A program made the translations under genes and the position numbers. Shown in pieces: positions 11,270 through 22,455 of a DNA stretch of 64,000 nucleotides (the first letter of the stretch is position 1; each line of letters opens with the position of its first letter). Under the pieces are notes generated by a model that was not told where the DNA came from, made no database searches, and saw only the letters and a program-made list of their open reading frames with translations. The DNA is taken from the NCBI RefSeq assembly GCF_029962835.1, contig NC_080574.1:41160501-41224500 (forward strand). Direction: 5' to 3'. The stretch comes from Magnolia sinica (taxonomy: Eukaryota > Streptophyta > Magnoliopsida > Magnoliales > Magnoliaceae).

Positions 11270-11677
11270 GGACGCCGAATTGCGTCCTACCCCGGAATCT
11301 CTGTCCACGACCGGCAGCTCTGTGGGCGGGCCCACTATTATGTATCTGTTTATCCACGCTGTCCATCCTTTTCCTGGATCATTTCAAGGTACATGCACAA
11401 AAATGAGGCAGATCCAACGCTTAAATGGACCACACCAAATAATAATCTTGGGTTGCTTTAAATGCACAAACATTAAATGACAGTTGCATTAAATGCAAGA
11501 GTCGTCTTTCGTGTGGCCCACTTGAACGTTGGATCTGCCTCGTTTTCGTGCGCAAACTTTAAAATGATAAAAAAAAGGGATAGACGGCATGGATAAACAG
11601 ATAGATCACGATGGGCCCGCCCACAGAACTGCTCGTCTGTGGTTAGAGACGGACGGGGTAAGACGGACTCCGCGTCC
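11270..11677. mobile_element. fold-back MITE
   Basis: Long imperfect inverted repeat over its whole length: GGACGC...GTGGGCGGGCCCA...TCTGTTTATCCACGCTGTCC on the left and its reverse complement on the right, folding around about 11460. It contains the AATGAGGCAGATCCAACG block typical of the GTGGGCCC MITE family in this window. No TSD recognised. Confidence 0.6.
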
Positions 11678-11787
11678 TCTTTAAGACTTCAACTACCCAT
11701 GGGCTGGCATGGGTCACACGGCCCGCCAATTCTGACTTATTACATGTGACCTCAGCCACTCATTTGACGCTTATGGACCGCGGATTT

Positions 11788-12180
11788 GGTGAGTCCGAGG
11801 TAACAGGTTAGTGGGCGATTCCCTAACCGTGGGGCCCACCTTGATGTGTATGTTGTATATCCACTCCGTCCATCAATTTTTTAAGTTCATTTTATTCATG
11901 GTCTGAAAATTAAAGTAGATCCTAATCTAAGTGGACCACACCACAAGAAACTGTGGTCATTGACCATTAAAAGCTACTTAAGCCCTAGGAATTTTTTAAT
12001 GGTCAATGACTACTGTTTCTTGTAGTGTGGTTCACTTGAGAGTTGAACCTGCTTCATTTTTGGAACCATCCACTAAAATGACCGGGAAAAACTGATGGAC
12101 CGAGTGGATATCAAACACATACATCCAAGTGGGCCCCACGGTCAGGGACTCGTATGCTAACTTGTCACCCCCGACTCACC
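11788..12180. mobile_element. fold-back MITE (GTGGGCCC family)
   Basis: Termini GGTGAGTCC/GGTGAGTCG in inverted order, with arms containing CCGTGGGGCCCACCTTGATG and TATCCACTCCGTCCATCA. The arms meet around 11980 in TTCTTGTGGTGTGG / CACTACAAGAAAC complements. It is 393 bp and non-coding. It lies about 650 bp upstream of the dirigent gene. Confidence 0.65.
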
Positions 12181-12824
12181 TGATCAGCGCCCTTTGAAAT
12201 GGGTGTCTATCTGTCTACCCGCACCGACCCGTGAAGCGGAATTGTAGGGTCCTAATGCATCAGGATGCGTATAGTGTTCTTGGCCCTCAATATGCACTTG
12301 TTTGGCCCACCGATCAGTAATCTACCCCGTTGATGCACTGGTTGCCATTCCATGAGTGGTAGGTGACCCAAGAATCTCCCAAATAGGTAGACCTAAACTT
12401 TGAACCTGTGGCCAATAAGTAGACTGTCAAGAAGAAATATAACGTGGTCCTGCGAAAGAAGCCAAAGATACGATCTTTCAATCTAAGGATTTTCAGGGTA
12501 TCTCATTCAAGGTGAGGCCCATCACGCCAACAATCTAGATAGCCAAATGATGAGCCCCTGATGTAGAGCGGGTCAATGATAATTTCATGGCTAAGATGGA
12601 TAAGAAAAGGCTCAATGGAAGTGAAAGCGATTCGACCGTTGGAACTTCAAAACGAACGTATCTCACATGCCAAAATGAGTTATTCAATGTACTGCGTGTG
12701 ACTTTAGTTATGTGATAAGACGACCTACTTTAGCCACCCACCTCCGCTACGAATTTTCTGTAGGGGCCCAACATGAGGACGACATTTGTAGTCACCACTA
12801 ATGACCAAATAGCACATGAATGAA

Positions 12825-12833
12825 TATATAATA
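12825..12833 (+). promoter_or_regulatory. TATA box of the dirigent gene
   Basis: TATATAATA lies 37-45 bp before the ATG at 12870, in an AT-rich stretch. A transcription start about 30 bp downstream would give a 5' leader of only some 15 nt. It also makes the in-frame upstream ATG at 12816 unlikely, since that would precede the TATA box. Confidence 0.55.
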
Positions 12834-12869
12834 CACACCCCCATCTTCCTTCTTCAAAAAATCAGTCCT

Positions 12870-13427
12870 ATGGCCCACCTGCACCTTTCTCTCCTCTTTG
12901 TGCTCCCTCTCCTTCTTGCCTGCAAAACAACCTCAGCCGCCCACCATCACCACCATGATCAACGGCTCAAGAGCCTCCATTTCTCCCTCTTCCAACAAGA
13001 AACGATTAACAAGACCGGATACATCATCGTCAATGGAGTGGCGGGCCCGGGCGTATCCCAAACGACCACGCCCTTCGGCACCATCTTTGCCTTTCAGGAC
13101 CCTATGACGGCCACGCCAGCCGCTTCATCGAGAGTCATTGGCATCGCTGAAGGCACATCAATCACATCTTCGCTTGATGGACTACGGAGCATTTCAATCG
13201 CCAAGATCACTCTAAAATTGAAGAACTACAAGGGGTCCATTTCTGTTCTGGGTGGTACACATAACATCAAGCCATCTGACCATCCAGTCGTCGGTGGGAC
13301 GGGCGATTTCATGTTCGTTCAAGGGTATGTGCGATCGTCGCCCGTTGATCTGGCGGGCATTACTGTTGTCTACAAGATTGAATTTCACCTGTACTGGCCA
13401 CCCTATGCAACCCATGCAGGTTCTTAG
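12870..13427 (+). CDS. dirigent protein
   Basis: Single-exon ORF of 185 residues, the usual dirigent length; most family members lack introns. Dirigent proteins are secreted beta-barrel proteins that steer radical coupling of phenylpropanoids, in lignan and lignin-related pathways, in the cell wall. Residues 1-24 form a leucine-rich signal peptide (MAHLHLSLLFVLPLLLACKT), followed by an unusual HHHHH stretch (25-29). The barrel carries the family landmarks: FGTIFAFQDPMT (69-80), RVIGIAEGTSITSSLDG (88-104), NYKGSISVLGG (119-129), VVGGTGDFMFVQGYV (140-154) and VVYKIEFHLY (166-175). N47-K-T is a possible N-glycosylation site. I chose the ATG at 12870 because the 12816 start precedes the TATA box and would put 18 residues before the signal peptide. 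Substrate and stereochemistry cannot be told. No truncation or frame break is seen. Confidence 0.92.
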   Translation: MAHLHLSLLFVLPLLLACKTTSAAHHHHHDQRLKSLHFSLFQQETINKTGYIIVNGVAGPGVSQTTTPFGTIFAFQDPMTATPAASSRVIGIAEGTSITSSLDGLRSISIAKITLKLKNYKGSISVLGGTHNIKPSDHPVVGGTGDFMFVQGYVRSSPVDLAGITVVYKIEFHLYWPPYATHAGS

Positions 13428-14090
13428 TTGTGAATGTTATGTGATAGAAATGATTTTTATTTGTACTAGTGGGGCCCACTTCTTAGTGATCCATACCGTT
13501 GTTCTTATGAAAAGGGCCCACTCATAAAAGTTCTACTGCGATTGGAAGATCCTACGGTTGATTTATCGGCCTTCTTTCAGTTAAGTATAGACTCTTGTTG
13601 TATTTCTTTTCTTAACACTTTTTTCGTGAAGGTTGTGTGTTGAAGGGTTCTGATTGATAGAGAGATTTCAAAGGGTTGGTTCATTCATTGTGGGCCTATC
13701 AGATCAGCGGTCTGGATCACTAAACCATGGGAACTACATCATGCGTTCTTGATTGGATTTGTTCTCGGTAGTAGCCTGCGGTTCCGTGATCAGAACTTAC
13801 ACTTAGTGGGCCCAACCTGGATTGTCCATGCCTCAAGAATGTCCCAGATTTGGAAATCCCAGCCGTTCAATATCTGGTCATTAATTTTTTCTGTTGAACT
13901 ATGTATTCAACCTTCCATTTGGATAGATTTTGGGGCTTGGTCCGCTACATTGGACTCTATAAGATAGACGGTTCAATCACCACAGCGTGAGACACGCCTG
14001 TACAAGTCAAGGTCCAATGATGATAAAAAATTTGTGAAATCTGGACCGTTCAACAGTATCTCTGGACCGTAAATCAGGCCCATCCACTTT
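13428..14090. other. non-coding, degraded MITE-like sequence
   Basis: Downstream of the dirigent gene. It contains GTGGGCCC and GGACCGTTCAA motif pieces typical of the window's MITEs but no complete inverted-repeat element that I can delimit. No clear AATAAA signal was recognised close to the stop codon. Confidence 0.4.
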
Positions 14091-14094
14091 CCAC

Positions 14095-14345
14095 CCCCAG
14101 ATCCATAGCTCAACTGGCAAACTGAGTGAAGATACCTAGTTTCAACACTTGAGGTCTTGGTATCGATCCCTAGCCGTGTATTGTAGGCCAGCCGTACATG
14201 GGAGAGGCTGGTCATGGATGATCTCATTTGGTGATGGTCCTCGATTAGGGGGACTGCACAGCACTAGTAATGTAGTTGCCCACCAATCTTCTTTAATCCA
14301 TGTATCTAAGTTCAAACGATCACAATACCGACTGCCACGATCGCA
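14095..14345 (+). mobile_element. tRNA-derived SINE
   Basis: Contains a pol III A box (TAGCTCAACTGG, 14106-14117) and a B box (GGTATCGATCCC, 14159-14170), 41 bp apart, as in tRNA genes and plant SINEs. The downstream body does not fold as a tRNA. The 3' end is uncertain, and no clean poly-A or TSD is visible. Confidence 0.55.
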
Positions 14346-14349
14346 TTAA

Positions 14350-14849
14350 GAGTAGCCTGATCCTTGTTTCTTCCTTCCTATGGTGAATCCACAGTTTCAT
14401 CTATAAAATAGATTTTGTTTTACCCATAAAATAGATTTTGGGGTCTGGAAACTGATTGTTCATACCTTCTGATGCATATGAAAATGTTTAAGTTGGGCTC
14501 ATTTTCTAGGGCAACTTAATCTTTTAGATTTTATTTGAGAGCGTATATTTAATATGCATTGACAATTATCATAGAATTCATTTGAATTGAAATTACTAGT
14601 AATATTTCACAGCCTAATTTTGGAACGCATTTGGTGCAAAGAGAATGAGAGAGAAGATGACTTGCGAATTGGCGGTAATCTGAATCCATGTAAAATAAAA
14701 TTATATAATTTTACTGTAATTATAAAAATTGGGCTTTGGGTGTATTTGATGTGAATTGGACTATCTCAAACACACTAATTATAGATGATTACAAGCTCCT
14801 GAGTCCACTTGTCTTCTCAGCAAAGTCTTTTTCCATTATCTTACTTAAA
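14350..14849. other. AT-rich intergenic, nothing recognised
   Basis: Contains two short ATAAAATAGATTTTG copies around 14402-14440 and otherwise no gene, MITE or repeat that I can support. Confidence 0.4.
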
Positions 14850-15480
14850 TGAAATTGTTGTTGATGTCTTAAATTTCTTAATAACAAAATTTGTTGATGC
14901 CATTGACAGACCACTCAATGTCATTTAGTAAATATCGACACCATCAATAGATGTTGGATCCTATCGGAAAAATCTAGAAAAATCATGTTGATTGCTGAAA
15001 CGTTTTAGTGTTGTTACTCGATGTCATCGAAGTAAGTTTGATGCCATCGATGGGTTGTCGATGCCATCAAAGGTCCCATCGAGCGCACATGTAGAATTGT
15101 GTTAGTGCGGAATTTGTTTCCTATTCTGATTGTGATAGTATATATATCAGGTATAATCGGTATTTGGATATAAAAAAGTTCTAGGGTTTTCTAAATCGTT
15201 CCTAATGATTCAAGGACATAGTTAAGGCTTGTGAAGTAAATTCGAGACTTGTTTGAATAGGTAAAACTCTATCTTTTATAATTTTTTCTCTTATAATGTA
15301 TTATTCGTCCCTTTGTGCCTTCTTTTTTTTTTTTTTCTTTTTTTACAATAGTTTTTCTACATAAAATTTAAATTATTCTTGTTTGAACCTGGTTGTTTAA
15401 TTGAATGTACTTTGTTTGATTCACGTGTTCCCTGATTTCCAATAGAAATCAAGTTGAACGATTCTTTTACCTTTCAATTT
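14850..15480 (+). mobile_element. LTR-like remnant with palindrome array
   Basis: In order: TGTTGATGTC start-like sequence (about 14852), repeated GATGCCATCGATG-type palindromes (14890-15080), TGCGGAATTTG (about 15107), a TATATATA stretch (about 15140), CTAGGGTTTTCT (about 15182) and a T-rich leader. The order matches the Athila-type and copia LTRs in this window. No primer binding site or coding region follows, so it could be a solo or truncated LTR. Boundaries are approximate. Confidence 0.35.
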
Positions 15481-16083
15481 TTAGATTGGCTTTGTGAAGG
15501 GGACGATGACTTTTTCGTTGAGTCCCTGATCGGGCAAAAAATATCCTTAATTAATGAGACTAATAAGCCTCCCCCCACTAGCCACCTCAGCATTTATGCT
15601 TTCACACTCAATATGCTTGCGGCTAGCATCTTTCACACATGTTTCCTCTATTTCTTATAGCCTTGAAATTCAAAATTAAGAGCAAACGGGCCAAATGGCA
15701 TAGCGAATGGTCGTTGTCATGGCCCTCATGGCCAATAGGATTGCATCATCTTGTGGAAAGTGTAGTACAGGCAATTGTGCTATCTTTTCCTGGACACAAA
15801 TATTCTTAAAGGGATTGCAATACGTCTGATGGAATCCTCATATCCACACTACAACTACTTGCCCCTTCAACATCCAGCTAGCAGATTTTTTTTATTTATT
15901 ATTATTTTTGTCTTTTTGAGATATAATATATATTTTTGGTAACGGTAGTAAGTGATGCGATACCATCTTGGAATCCAAAAAAATTCAATCGTTGATACAT
16001 GCCCATGTGTCACAATATCTGCAAATTTTCTCTCGAAGCTTCCAAGACTTTAATGAAATTGCTTTTCCTTAATTAATTTTCCC
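15481..16083. other. non-coding, nothing recognised
   Basis: No domain-bearing ORF, MITE pair or RNA gene seen. It holds short homopolymer runs only. Confidence 0.4.
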
Positions 16084-16550
16084 ACCCTTGATTTTTTACA
16101 TGGCCCACCGTGATGTGTATGTGAAATCCAATGTGACCATCAGATTCGTTTTTGCACCCAAGGCCCTGATTAATTTTTTTTTAATTTAAAAAAAGATGAA
16201 GAAAAGGATGTTCCATTATTCAAGTGGGCCACCCTAAAGGAAAGAGTCAAGAGATGGACACAAGGGCCCACCTTGATGTTTATGTGAAATCCACTCCGAT
16301 CATCAGATGATTCATATCATGTTAGTCCAATTCCCAAAAGTCAGGCTGGTTCGTGATTCATGTGGGTCACACTAAAGGTAACAGTTTGCAAGGTGGGCAT
16401 CCACTTTTTCACTGTTCACAATTAATCGGCCCACCTGAAACATAGATGGAGATGATTTTTGGGTTTTGGGGCCCTGGGCCTAACATGGGCTGACGCTTTT
16501 GATGATCGGAGTAGATTTCACAAAAACATCAAGGTATGGCCCACCCGTGC
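16084..16550. mobile_element. MITE pair of the GTGGGCCC family
   Basis: A fold-back unit at 16264-16546: the left arm GGGCCCACCTTGATGTTTAT with ATCCACTCCGATCATCA is mirrored on the right as the complement (TGATCGGAGTAGATTTCAC...ATCAAGGTATGGCCC). A further diverged left arm (16100-16160) precedes it, suggesting an older copy interrupted by or next to the younger one. Confidence 0.5.
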
Positions 16551-17689
16551 CCCTAACCCCCACTTTGCTCTAGCAAAATGGAACTTCAAACTGATTTGTA
16601 AGTTATTTGATACTCCAGCTGCGAATGGCACTTGATACTCAGGCTCTCAGAAATTGCAGATATGGCATAAATTGACTCAAATAAAAAAGAGTTAACAGTG
16701 ATACTCATTATTGGTAAGTTCCGAGGTTAGATTGGTCAATCAATCCTAATATTTGATTCGTAGACACTTGTTTATTGGCCTAACATGTGATTTGTAGAAA
16801 CTTGTTTATTGAAATAAGGCTGTTGGATTTTTTTAAAGAAATATTTTAGTTCAATATGCGTCCACCAGTCGGACAGTAATTACTACGTTAGCTGTTCAAA
16901 CCGATGCATACCCACATATGTATTGAACATTTTGGGGTAGAACGAGCTACTGAAGCCAACCATCCCCGCTATGCCGGGTTGCGCAACCCGAAATTATGAA
17001 AAACCTCTCGATCGACAGTCGTTTGCTATTTTAATTCCGTTTTTACTATAAATAGTAAGTTTTAGTTTGATTATAACTCTTCATCCGTCGGGCTTTAGGA
17101 GTTGCGCCCAACGTGAAAAGAGCTTAGAATAATTAGGAGAATGGTTTGGTGAAGCCAAATAAGACACTTACTATTTTTGGCCGAAAACCTTGCGCACTAG
17201 TAGGCATCACGACCGTCTATAAATAGTAAGTTTACTATTTATAATAAGTCGCAGATTCTAAGAGTTTGAGTTGTAGTTTGATTCTAATTTCTTTCCCATT
17301 GCTTGGTACCCCTATTTAAAGGGTTGTGAACTCGTTTTTATTAATTAATTAATCAATTTCGAATTTATTAGAATTTATTTCTATTTTCTGCTTTCTTTCC
17401 TCGTGGATTCGAGAAGTCTCTGTGAGGAGTCCAGAGAAGCTCCGTGGATTCGGAGTAGTTATACTAGAAGCGATGGGAATTGAATGTCCACCGTTGAAAC
17501 ACTCCTTGGGTCACAAGTAGATTTGGATCAGGCTAGTATTTTCATCTTTTCTGTTTATCCCAGTGGGAGCTGAAATACTCCTTGGGTCACGAAAAATTTG
17601 GACAAGCTAGTATTTTTGTCTTTTCTGTTCATCCTAGTGGGAATGACCTCATGACTGGTTTGGATGGCATATAAACATCACAGGGGACC
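16551..17689. other. LTR-like or promoter-like non-coding sequence
   Basis: Two TATAAATAGTAAG copies (about 17048 and 17218) and a leader with TCTCTGTGAGGAGTCCAGAG look like parts of a decayed LTR. A pair of related 60-bp blocks ending CTCCTTGGGTCAC and TTTCTGTT lies at about 17500-17640. No boundaries or coding partner were found. Confidence 0.3.
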
Positions 17690-18345
17690 CTAGAAAGGTT
17701 TCAATGACAGGCATTTCCCTTCCCATTTTCCCCTCATGTGGCCTACTTGAGTTTTGGATTTATCTCGAATTTGGTCTCATGTCCTCACCCCACCGTGATG
17801 TTTATTTTCCATCCAATCTGTTAAGGTCAACCAAATCTGAATGGATGGAAAATACAAAGATCAGCTTGATCCAAAACTTTCGTGGCACACAAAAAGCTCA
17901 TAATAGTCATTCACCATTATTTCCATTAGTGTGTGGTCCACGTGAAATTTGTATCTTCTTAGGTTTTATATATTTTTGAGATCATCCTAAAATGATTTGA
18001 GAAAACGGATGAATGGTGTATATATATAATAAATTCATCAATTTACTAAAGATGGGGTATTAAATAGATGGATTGGGAAAACAAAGCTCAAGGGATGTTT
18101 GGTAATGTCAAAAGACCAATTTTGAACTGGTCAATTTGGCACTAAGAACCCATCCGTGGTTTGTCAATTTCAACAGTGGGCATCACTGTCCCCATTCTTT
18201 TCTGTGGTGGGGTCCACTTGAACTTTGGATCTGCTTCATTCTTTGTCTCTTGCCCTAAAATGATCTCTCCAAATGGATGGATGGTGTGGATACAACACAT
18301 ACATCATGGTGGGCCCAAAGAACATGGTGACGTCACTTCAGTAGC
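17690..18345. mobile_element. MITE fragments, GTGGGCCC family
   Basis: Contains CCCCACCGTGATGTTTATTT (17790s), and at 18170-18325 GGTGGGGTCCACTTGAACTT, GGATCTGCTTCATT and ACACATACATCATGGTGGGC, the typical arms of this family. At least two partial copies; exact ends not resolved. Confidence 0.45.
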
Positions 18346-18842
18346 CAGACTCTGCCGGGTTCACTAGCTAATCTGCGTCCGATTGTGCGAGGAGAGATTC
18401 CAGACGCGATTCACACACGTATCCTATGGAATGTGTACCAGATCTGAGCCAATCATTAAGTCGATTTGATCAAATAGGTACATTTTTGAATAAAATGGAT
18501 GGTTGGAAAGAAAAACACCAAGGATTTTCAATCAACGTACCCATGTCCCCCACTTGATGAGTTTACTAGCTTGGATATCTCCATAGTTGTTTTTCCACAT
18601 TGGCCCCACCTATTATATGGTCCAGATCTTGTTCAAATGTACTTAGTTGACGCCTGTGCCGCGATTTTCCTTTTTTAATTTCTCCTTGCGCTAAGAAGTT
18701 TTCAAATGGTAGGGCAGTCAATCACCACTGTTTCTTATGGTACGGTCCACGGACTAGATAATTGGATCTGCTTCATTTTTGGGATAATATGTTAAAATGA
18801 TATGGAAAAATGGATGGATGGTGTAGATAAATAATACATACA
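18346..18842. other. non-coding with one MITE half
   Basis: A single MITE arm is visible at about 18710-18842 (CACCACTGTTTCTTATGGTA, GGATCTGCTTCATTTTTGGG). The remainder shows nothing I can assign. Confidence 0.35.
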
Positions 18843-19863
18843 TTTGAATTTTTTAAATCTCAATTTTTTATTTTTATTTTTTTGAATTTTTCTCAAACAT
18901 TGTTATTTTTTTTTTCAAACTTGTCAACTTTTCTTTAAATCACCTTTTTTTTTTTTTAACTTCTCAAATTTTTTACTTTTCAAAATGTCAATTTTTTTTT
19001 TTAATCTTAATTTTCTTTTTCAAAATTTAAATTTTTTCAAACCAGTCCATTTTTCTTTTTCAAAATGTCAATTCTTTTCAATATCTTTTTCAAAATTTCA
19101 ATTCTTTTCAAACATCATCAAAGTGGGCCCCACAGTCAAGGCTGCACCTAATCCACTCTCCCTTAGTAGGTGTTACGGAACCGGATGTATTTTTTGTAAA
19201 TCCATACCGTCCATATGTTTTCCCATCTTAAATCGTGAAGCTCAAATTCACAAGTGGGCCATACTAATAGAAATAGTGACAAATAACCGTGTGACCCAAA
19301 TGGATGTATTTTATCTATATCAATCCTGTTCATCTGTTCCTAAAATCCATTTATACATAGACAAACTAATTATACCCGTTTTAAAAGTGTTTTGGATGGC
19401 TTTTATTTGTTTCCTGTTAGATTGGATTTAATTTTGTTCTTTATCCTAATTAGCACATTCCAAATATATACGCCCGTTCAAATCAACTTTAGGATGGCCT
19501 GATAGTAGAATTTGATCAATGTCATCGTTGTTAGTTATTCTTGTAGTTACACCTCTATTATACTTGGGCTATAATATCAGTTTTTCAACATCTTAGGTTT
19601 TTTTTTTTTATCACAAATTTTTAAAACTTTTCAAATTTTTTCTTTCAAAATCTCATTTTTTTTATCATAATTTTTTTCAAAATCTCAAATTTTACTGGTT
19701 TTTAAGTTGTTTAAACATTCTATTGAGGGTTATTATAGAGGAAGATTCAATGAATGTTACCTCTCCATTGATTAAGAGAATTGCAATACCTGGTGTCTTA
19801 CTGTACTATCAATAAAATTAGGAATCTTGCTTCCACTAATAAGATAGATTTTGGTCTCTACAT

Positions 19864-19865
<2 letters not shown>

Positions 19866-19920
<55 letters not shown>
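19866..19920. repeat. (CT)n microsatellite
   Basis: About 27 uninterrupted CT units, followed by TTTCTTTTTC-type imperfect repeats. Confidence 0.95.
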
Positions 19921-19923
<3 letters not shown>

Positions 19924-21460
19924 CTTTTTCTTTTTTCTTTTTCTTTTTAAAGTATTTATGTCTCCAACATTATTTGAGTTTATGATTCATTATATTCCTT
20001 TGATTTTTCTTTTCAAAATCTCATTTTTTTACCAAAATCTAAATGTTTTTCGAACTTAACAATTTATTGAAACTTCTCAAAAATTTCAAGATGCCATTTT
20101 TTCTTTCAAAAGCACCATTTTGTTTTCAACTTTTCAATTTTCTTTTTCAAAATGACATTTTTTGGCCAAAATCTTGATGTTTTTTTTAGTCACTATTTTT
20201 TTTTTTTTTTGAAAATCTCAATTTTTCTCGAACATTTTCAATATATATATATATATATATATATTCAAAATCCCATTTTTTTAAACTTCTCAATTCTCCT
20301 TTTCAAAATGTCATTTTTTTTTGGTTAAAATCTCGATTTTTTAATCTCATTTTTTCTTCAAAATTTCTGTTCTTCAAACTTCTCCATTTTCTTTTTTAAA
20401 ATATGTTTACAATGCTCAATTTTTATCAAACTTTTCAATTTTTTTCAAAATACAAAATCTCAATTTCTCATATATATATATATATTCAAAGATATCAAAA
20501 TTTTCATAAATGTTTTTTATCTTTTCAATTTTCTTTTTCAAAATATCATTTTTTTTTTTTCAAAATCTAAATTTTTATTAAGTCATAGTTTTTTCAAAAT
20601 CTCAAATTTTCCCAAACATTATTAATAGTTTTTTTTTTTTTTTTAATAACTTGTCAACTATTTTTTTTTTTTTAAAAATCATAATTTTTTTGTAATTCTC
20701 ATTTTTCTTTATCAAAATGTTGATTAATTAAAAAAAATTGATTTTTTTTAATCTCATCAATTTTCTTTTTCAAAATGTTAATTTTTTTTTGTCAAAATCT
20801 CATTATTTTTAAATCTCATTTTTTTAATCATTATCGAATTTATTAACCAGTTAATTTTCTTTTTCAAAATGTTAATTTTCTCTCAAAATGTACATGTTTT
20901 TTTTATCTCTCTTTTTTTCTTTTTTCTTTTTTTCTTTTTTCTTTTTTCAAATTTTTAAACAAAATCTCTTTTTTGTTATCAAACTTTTAATTTTTTAATT
21001 TTTCTAAATACTAATTTTGATTTTTCTTTTCAAAATCTCAATTTTTTTCCCAAAATCTAAATGTTTTTCGAACTTAACAATTTATTCAAACTTCAAGATG
21101 CCATTTTTTCTTTCAAAAGCACCATTTTGTTTTCAACTTTTCAATTTTCTTTTTCAAAATGACATTTTTTGGTCAAAATCTTGGTGTTTTTAAAATCACA
21201 AGTTATTTTTAAAAAATCTCATTTTTCTCGAACATTTTCAATATATATTAAATCCCATTTTTTTTAAAACTTCTCAATTCTCCATTTCAAAATGTCAATT
21301 TTTTTTTGGTCAAAATCTCGATTTTTTTAATCTCATTTTTTCTTCAAAATTTCTGTTCTTTAAACTTCTCCATTTTCTTTTTTAAAATATTTGTTCGCGA
21401 ACTTGTCAATTTTTATCAAACTTTTCAATTTTTTTTTTTCAAAATACAAAATCTCAATTT

Positions 21461-21463
<3 letters not shown>

Positions 21464-21522
<59 letters not shown>
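21464..21522. repeat. (TA)n microsatellite
   Basis: About 29 TA units closing the T-rich field, followed by AATTAATTAAATAATTAATT. Confidence 0.95.
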
Positions 21523-21527
<5 letters not shown>

Positions 21528-21662
21528 TTAAATAATTAATTGACAACTAGATCAGTCCAAGAGCGATGAATTACCTTATACAGCGCAGCAGCTTCAACCC
21601 AATCTATATACAACTGAAATTCTATTAAAAAACACTTCGTAGACTACAATAGAGTACAATTT

Positions 21663-22010
21663 TCCACTATTCTACAAAAAAAAAAAAAAAAAAAAAGTAG
21701 GGGCAAAAGTGAATTTATGACGGACCATGTTCTATCACAAAAGCAAATAAAATCCCTGGCAAATGTTTGAAGATGGTTTTTAGGGCGGTACTTTGCGACA
21801 TACAAAAATCTGTCACAAAATCTTAATTCGCTACGGACCAAATCCGTTGTATATCTCATTTTAGCGAGTCTATCGCAAAATCACACCACTCGAAACCATT
21901 ATCCGTTGAAACTATGTATGCGACAGACATTTTTCATTAGCAATAGAAAGTCCATCGTTAAATCAAGCCTTTTTGCAATGGACTATGTCAGTCACAAATT
22001 TGCAATTTTG
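21663..22010. mobile_element. CACTA-like non-autonomous fragment
   Basis: Begins near CACTATTCTACAAAAA and is rich in sub-terminal style motifs (GCGACATAC, GACGGACCATG, TGCGACAGACATT, CAATGGACTATGTCAGTCAC) resembling the repeats of plant En/Spm-derived MITEs. Opposite terminus not found; low certainty. Confidence 0.35.
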
Positions 22011-22455
22011 ACATAATGACTCAAGCTTTAGATATGAGTATTCTTTTAATATCCCATCACCTAGAGGGGACCCACTACACTATGCAAATGTTTGGCATTG
22101 ATGGTGGTGGGGCTCATAGAACTCGTTCTCATGAGAAGTTCCCATGACATTGCCGTCAATACCATTTCCCTAGTGAGAGATCCATAGAGATCTTAATATA
22201 TCTATATGGACCGTATCTTCTTTTCCCAAGTTTTTTTCTAACCTTTCTATCAATCATGAAATAGTCTGTTGTGACAAAGAGACTACCTCCAACCTGATAA
22301 TGATCCTTGGAACAGGGGTAAAGGGATTTGTGCAATTCGGGTTGCAAGGCTTTTATTACAGCAGGTTAGAGAAGATGTGTAATAATAATGGCGGAGAAGG
22401 GTGGTAGCAACTTGATTGGCCGATGGAGCATATTTGACTGCAGAAAATCAGGAGG
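22011..22455. other. MITE arm plus unassigned sequence beside copia
   Basis: 22090-22150 carries GTGGGGCTCATAGAAC and TCTCATGAGAAGTTCCCATG, one arm of the MITE type at 10255. The minus strand of 22156-22347 encodes an open 63-residue stretch (CSKDHYQVGGSLFVTTDYFM) that I do not recognise. The copia element follows at 22456. Confidence 0.3.

Larger units (their letters stand above)
18843..21522. repeat. T-rich degenerate satellite-like field
   Basis: About 2.7 kb made of diverged units such as CTTTTTCAAAATGTCATTTT, CAAAATCTCAATTTTT and CTTCTCAATTTTC on the plus strand, with almost no G. A (CT)n tract lies at 19866-19920 and (TA)n tracts at about 20243-20264, 20471-20486 and 21464-21522. Within the field, 19998-20490 and 21016-21475 are higher-order copies about 1.02 kb apart. 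ORFs here are composition artefacts. Confidence 0.7.

Noticed and set aside
11182-11480. Overlapping ORFs near 11.2-11.5 kb
   Set aside because: They lie in the arms of a fold-back MITE; open frames arise from the inverted repeat and carry no domain.
13212-13415. ORF antisense to the dirigent gene
   Set aside because: Shadow of the conserved dirigent frame; no domain of its own.
14106-14170. Possible tRNA gene
   Set aside because: A and B boxes are present but no cloverleaf or acceptor stem pairs; a SINE head fits better.
19781-20059. ORF with a serine-leucine repeat (SLSLSL)
   Set aside because: Produced by the (CT)n microsatellite and T-rich repeats.
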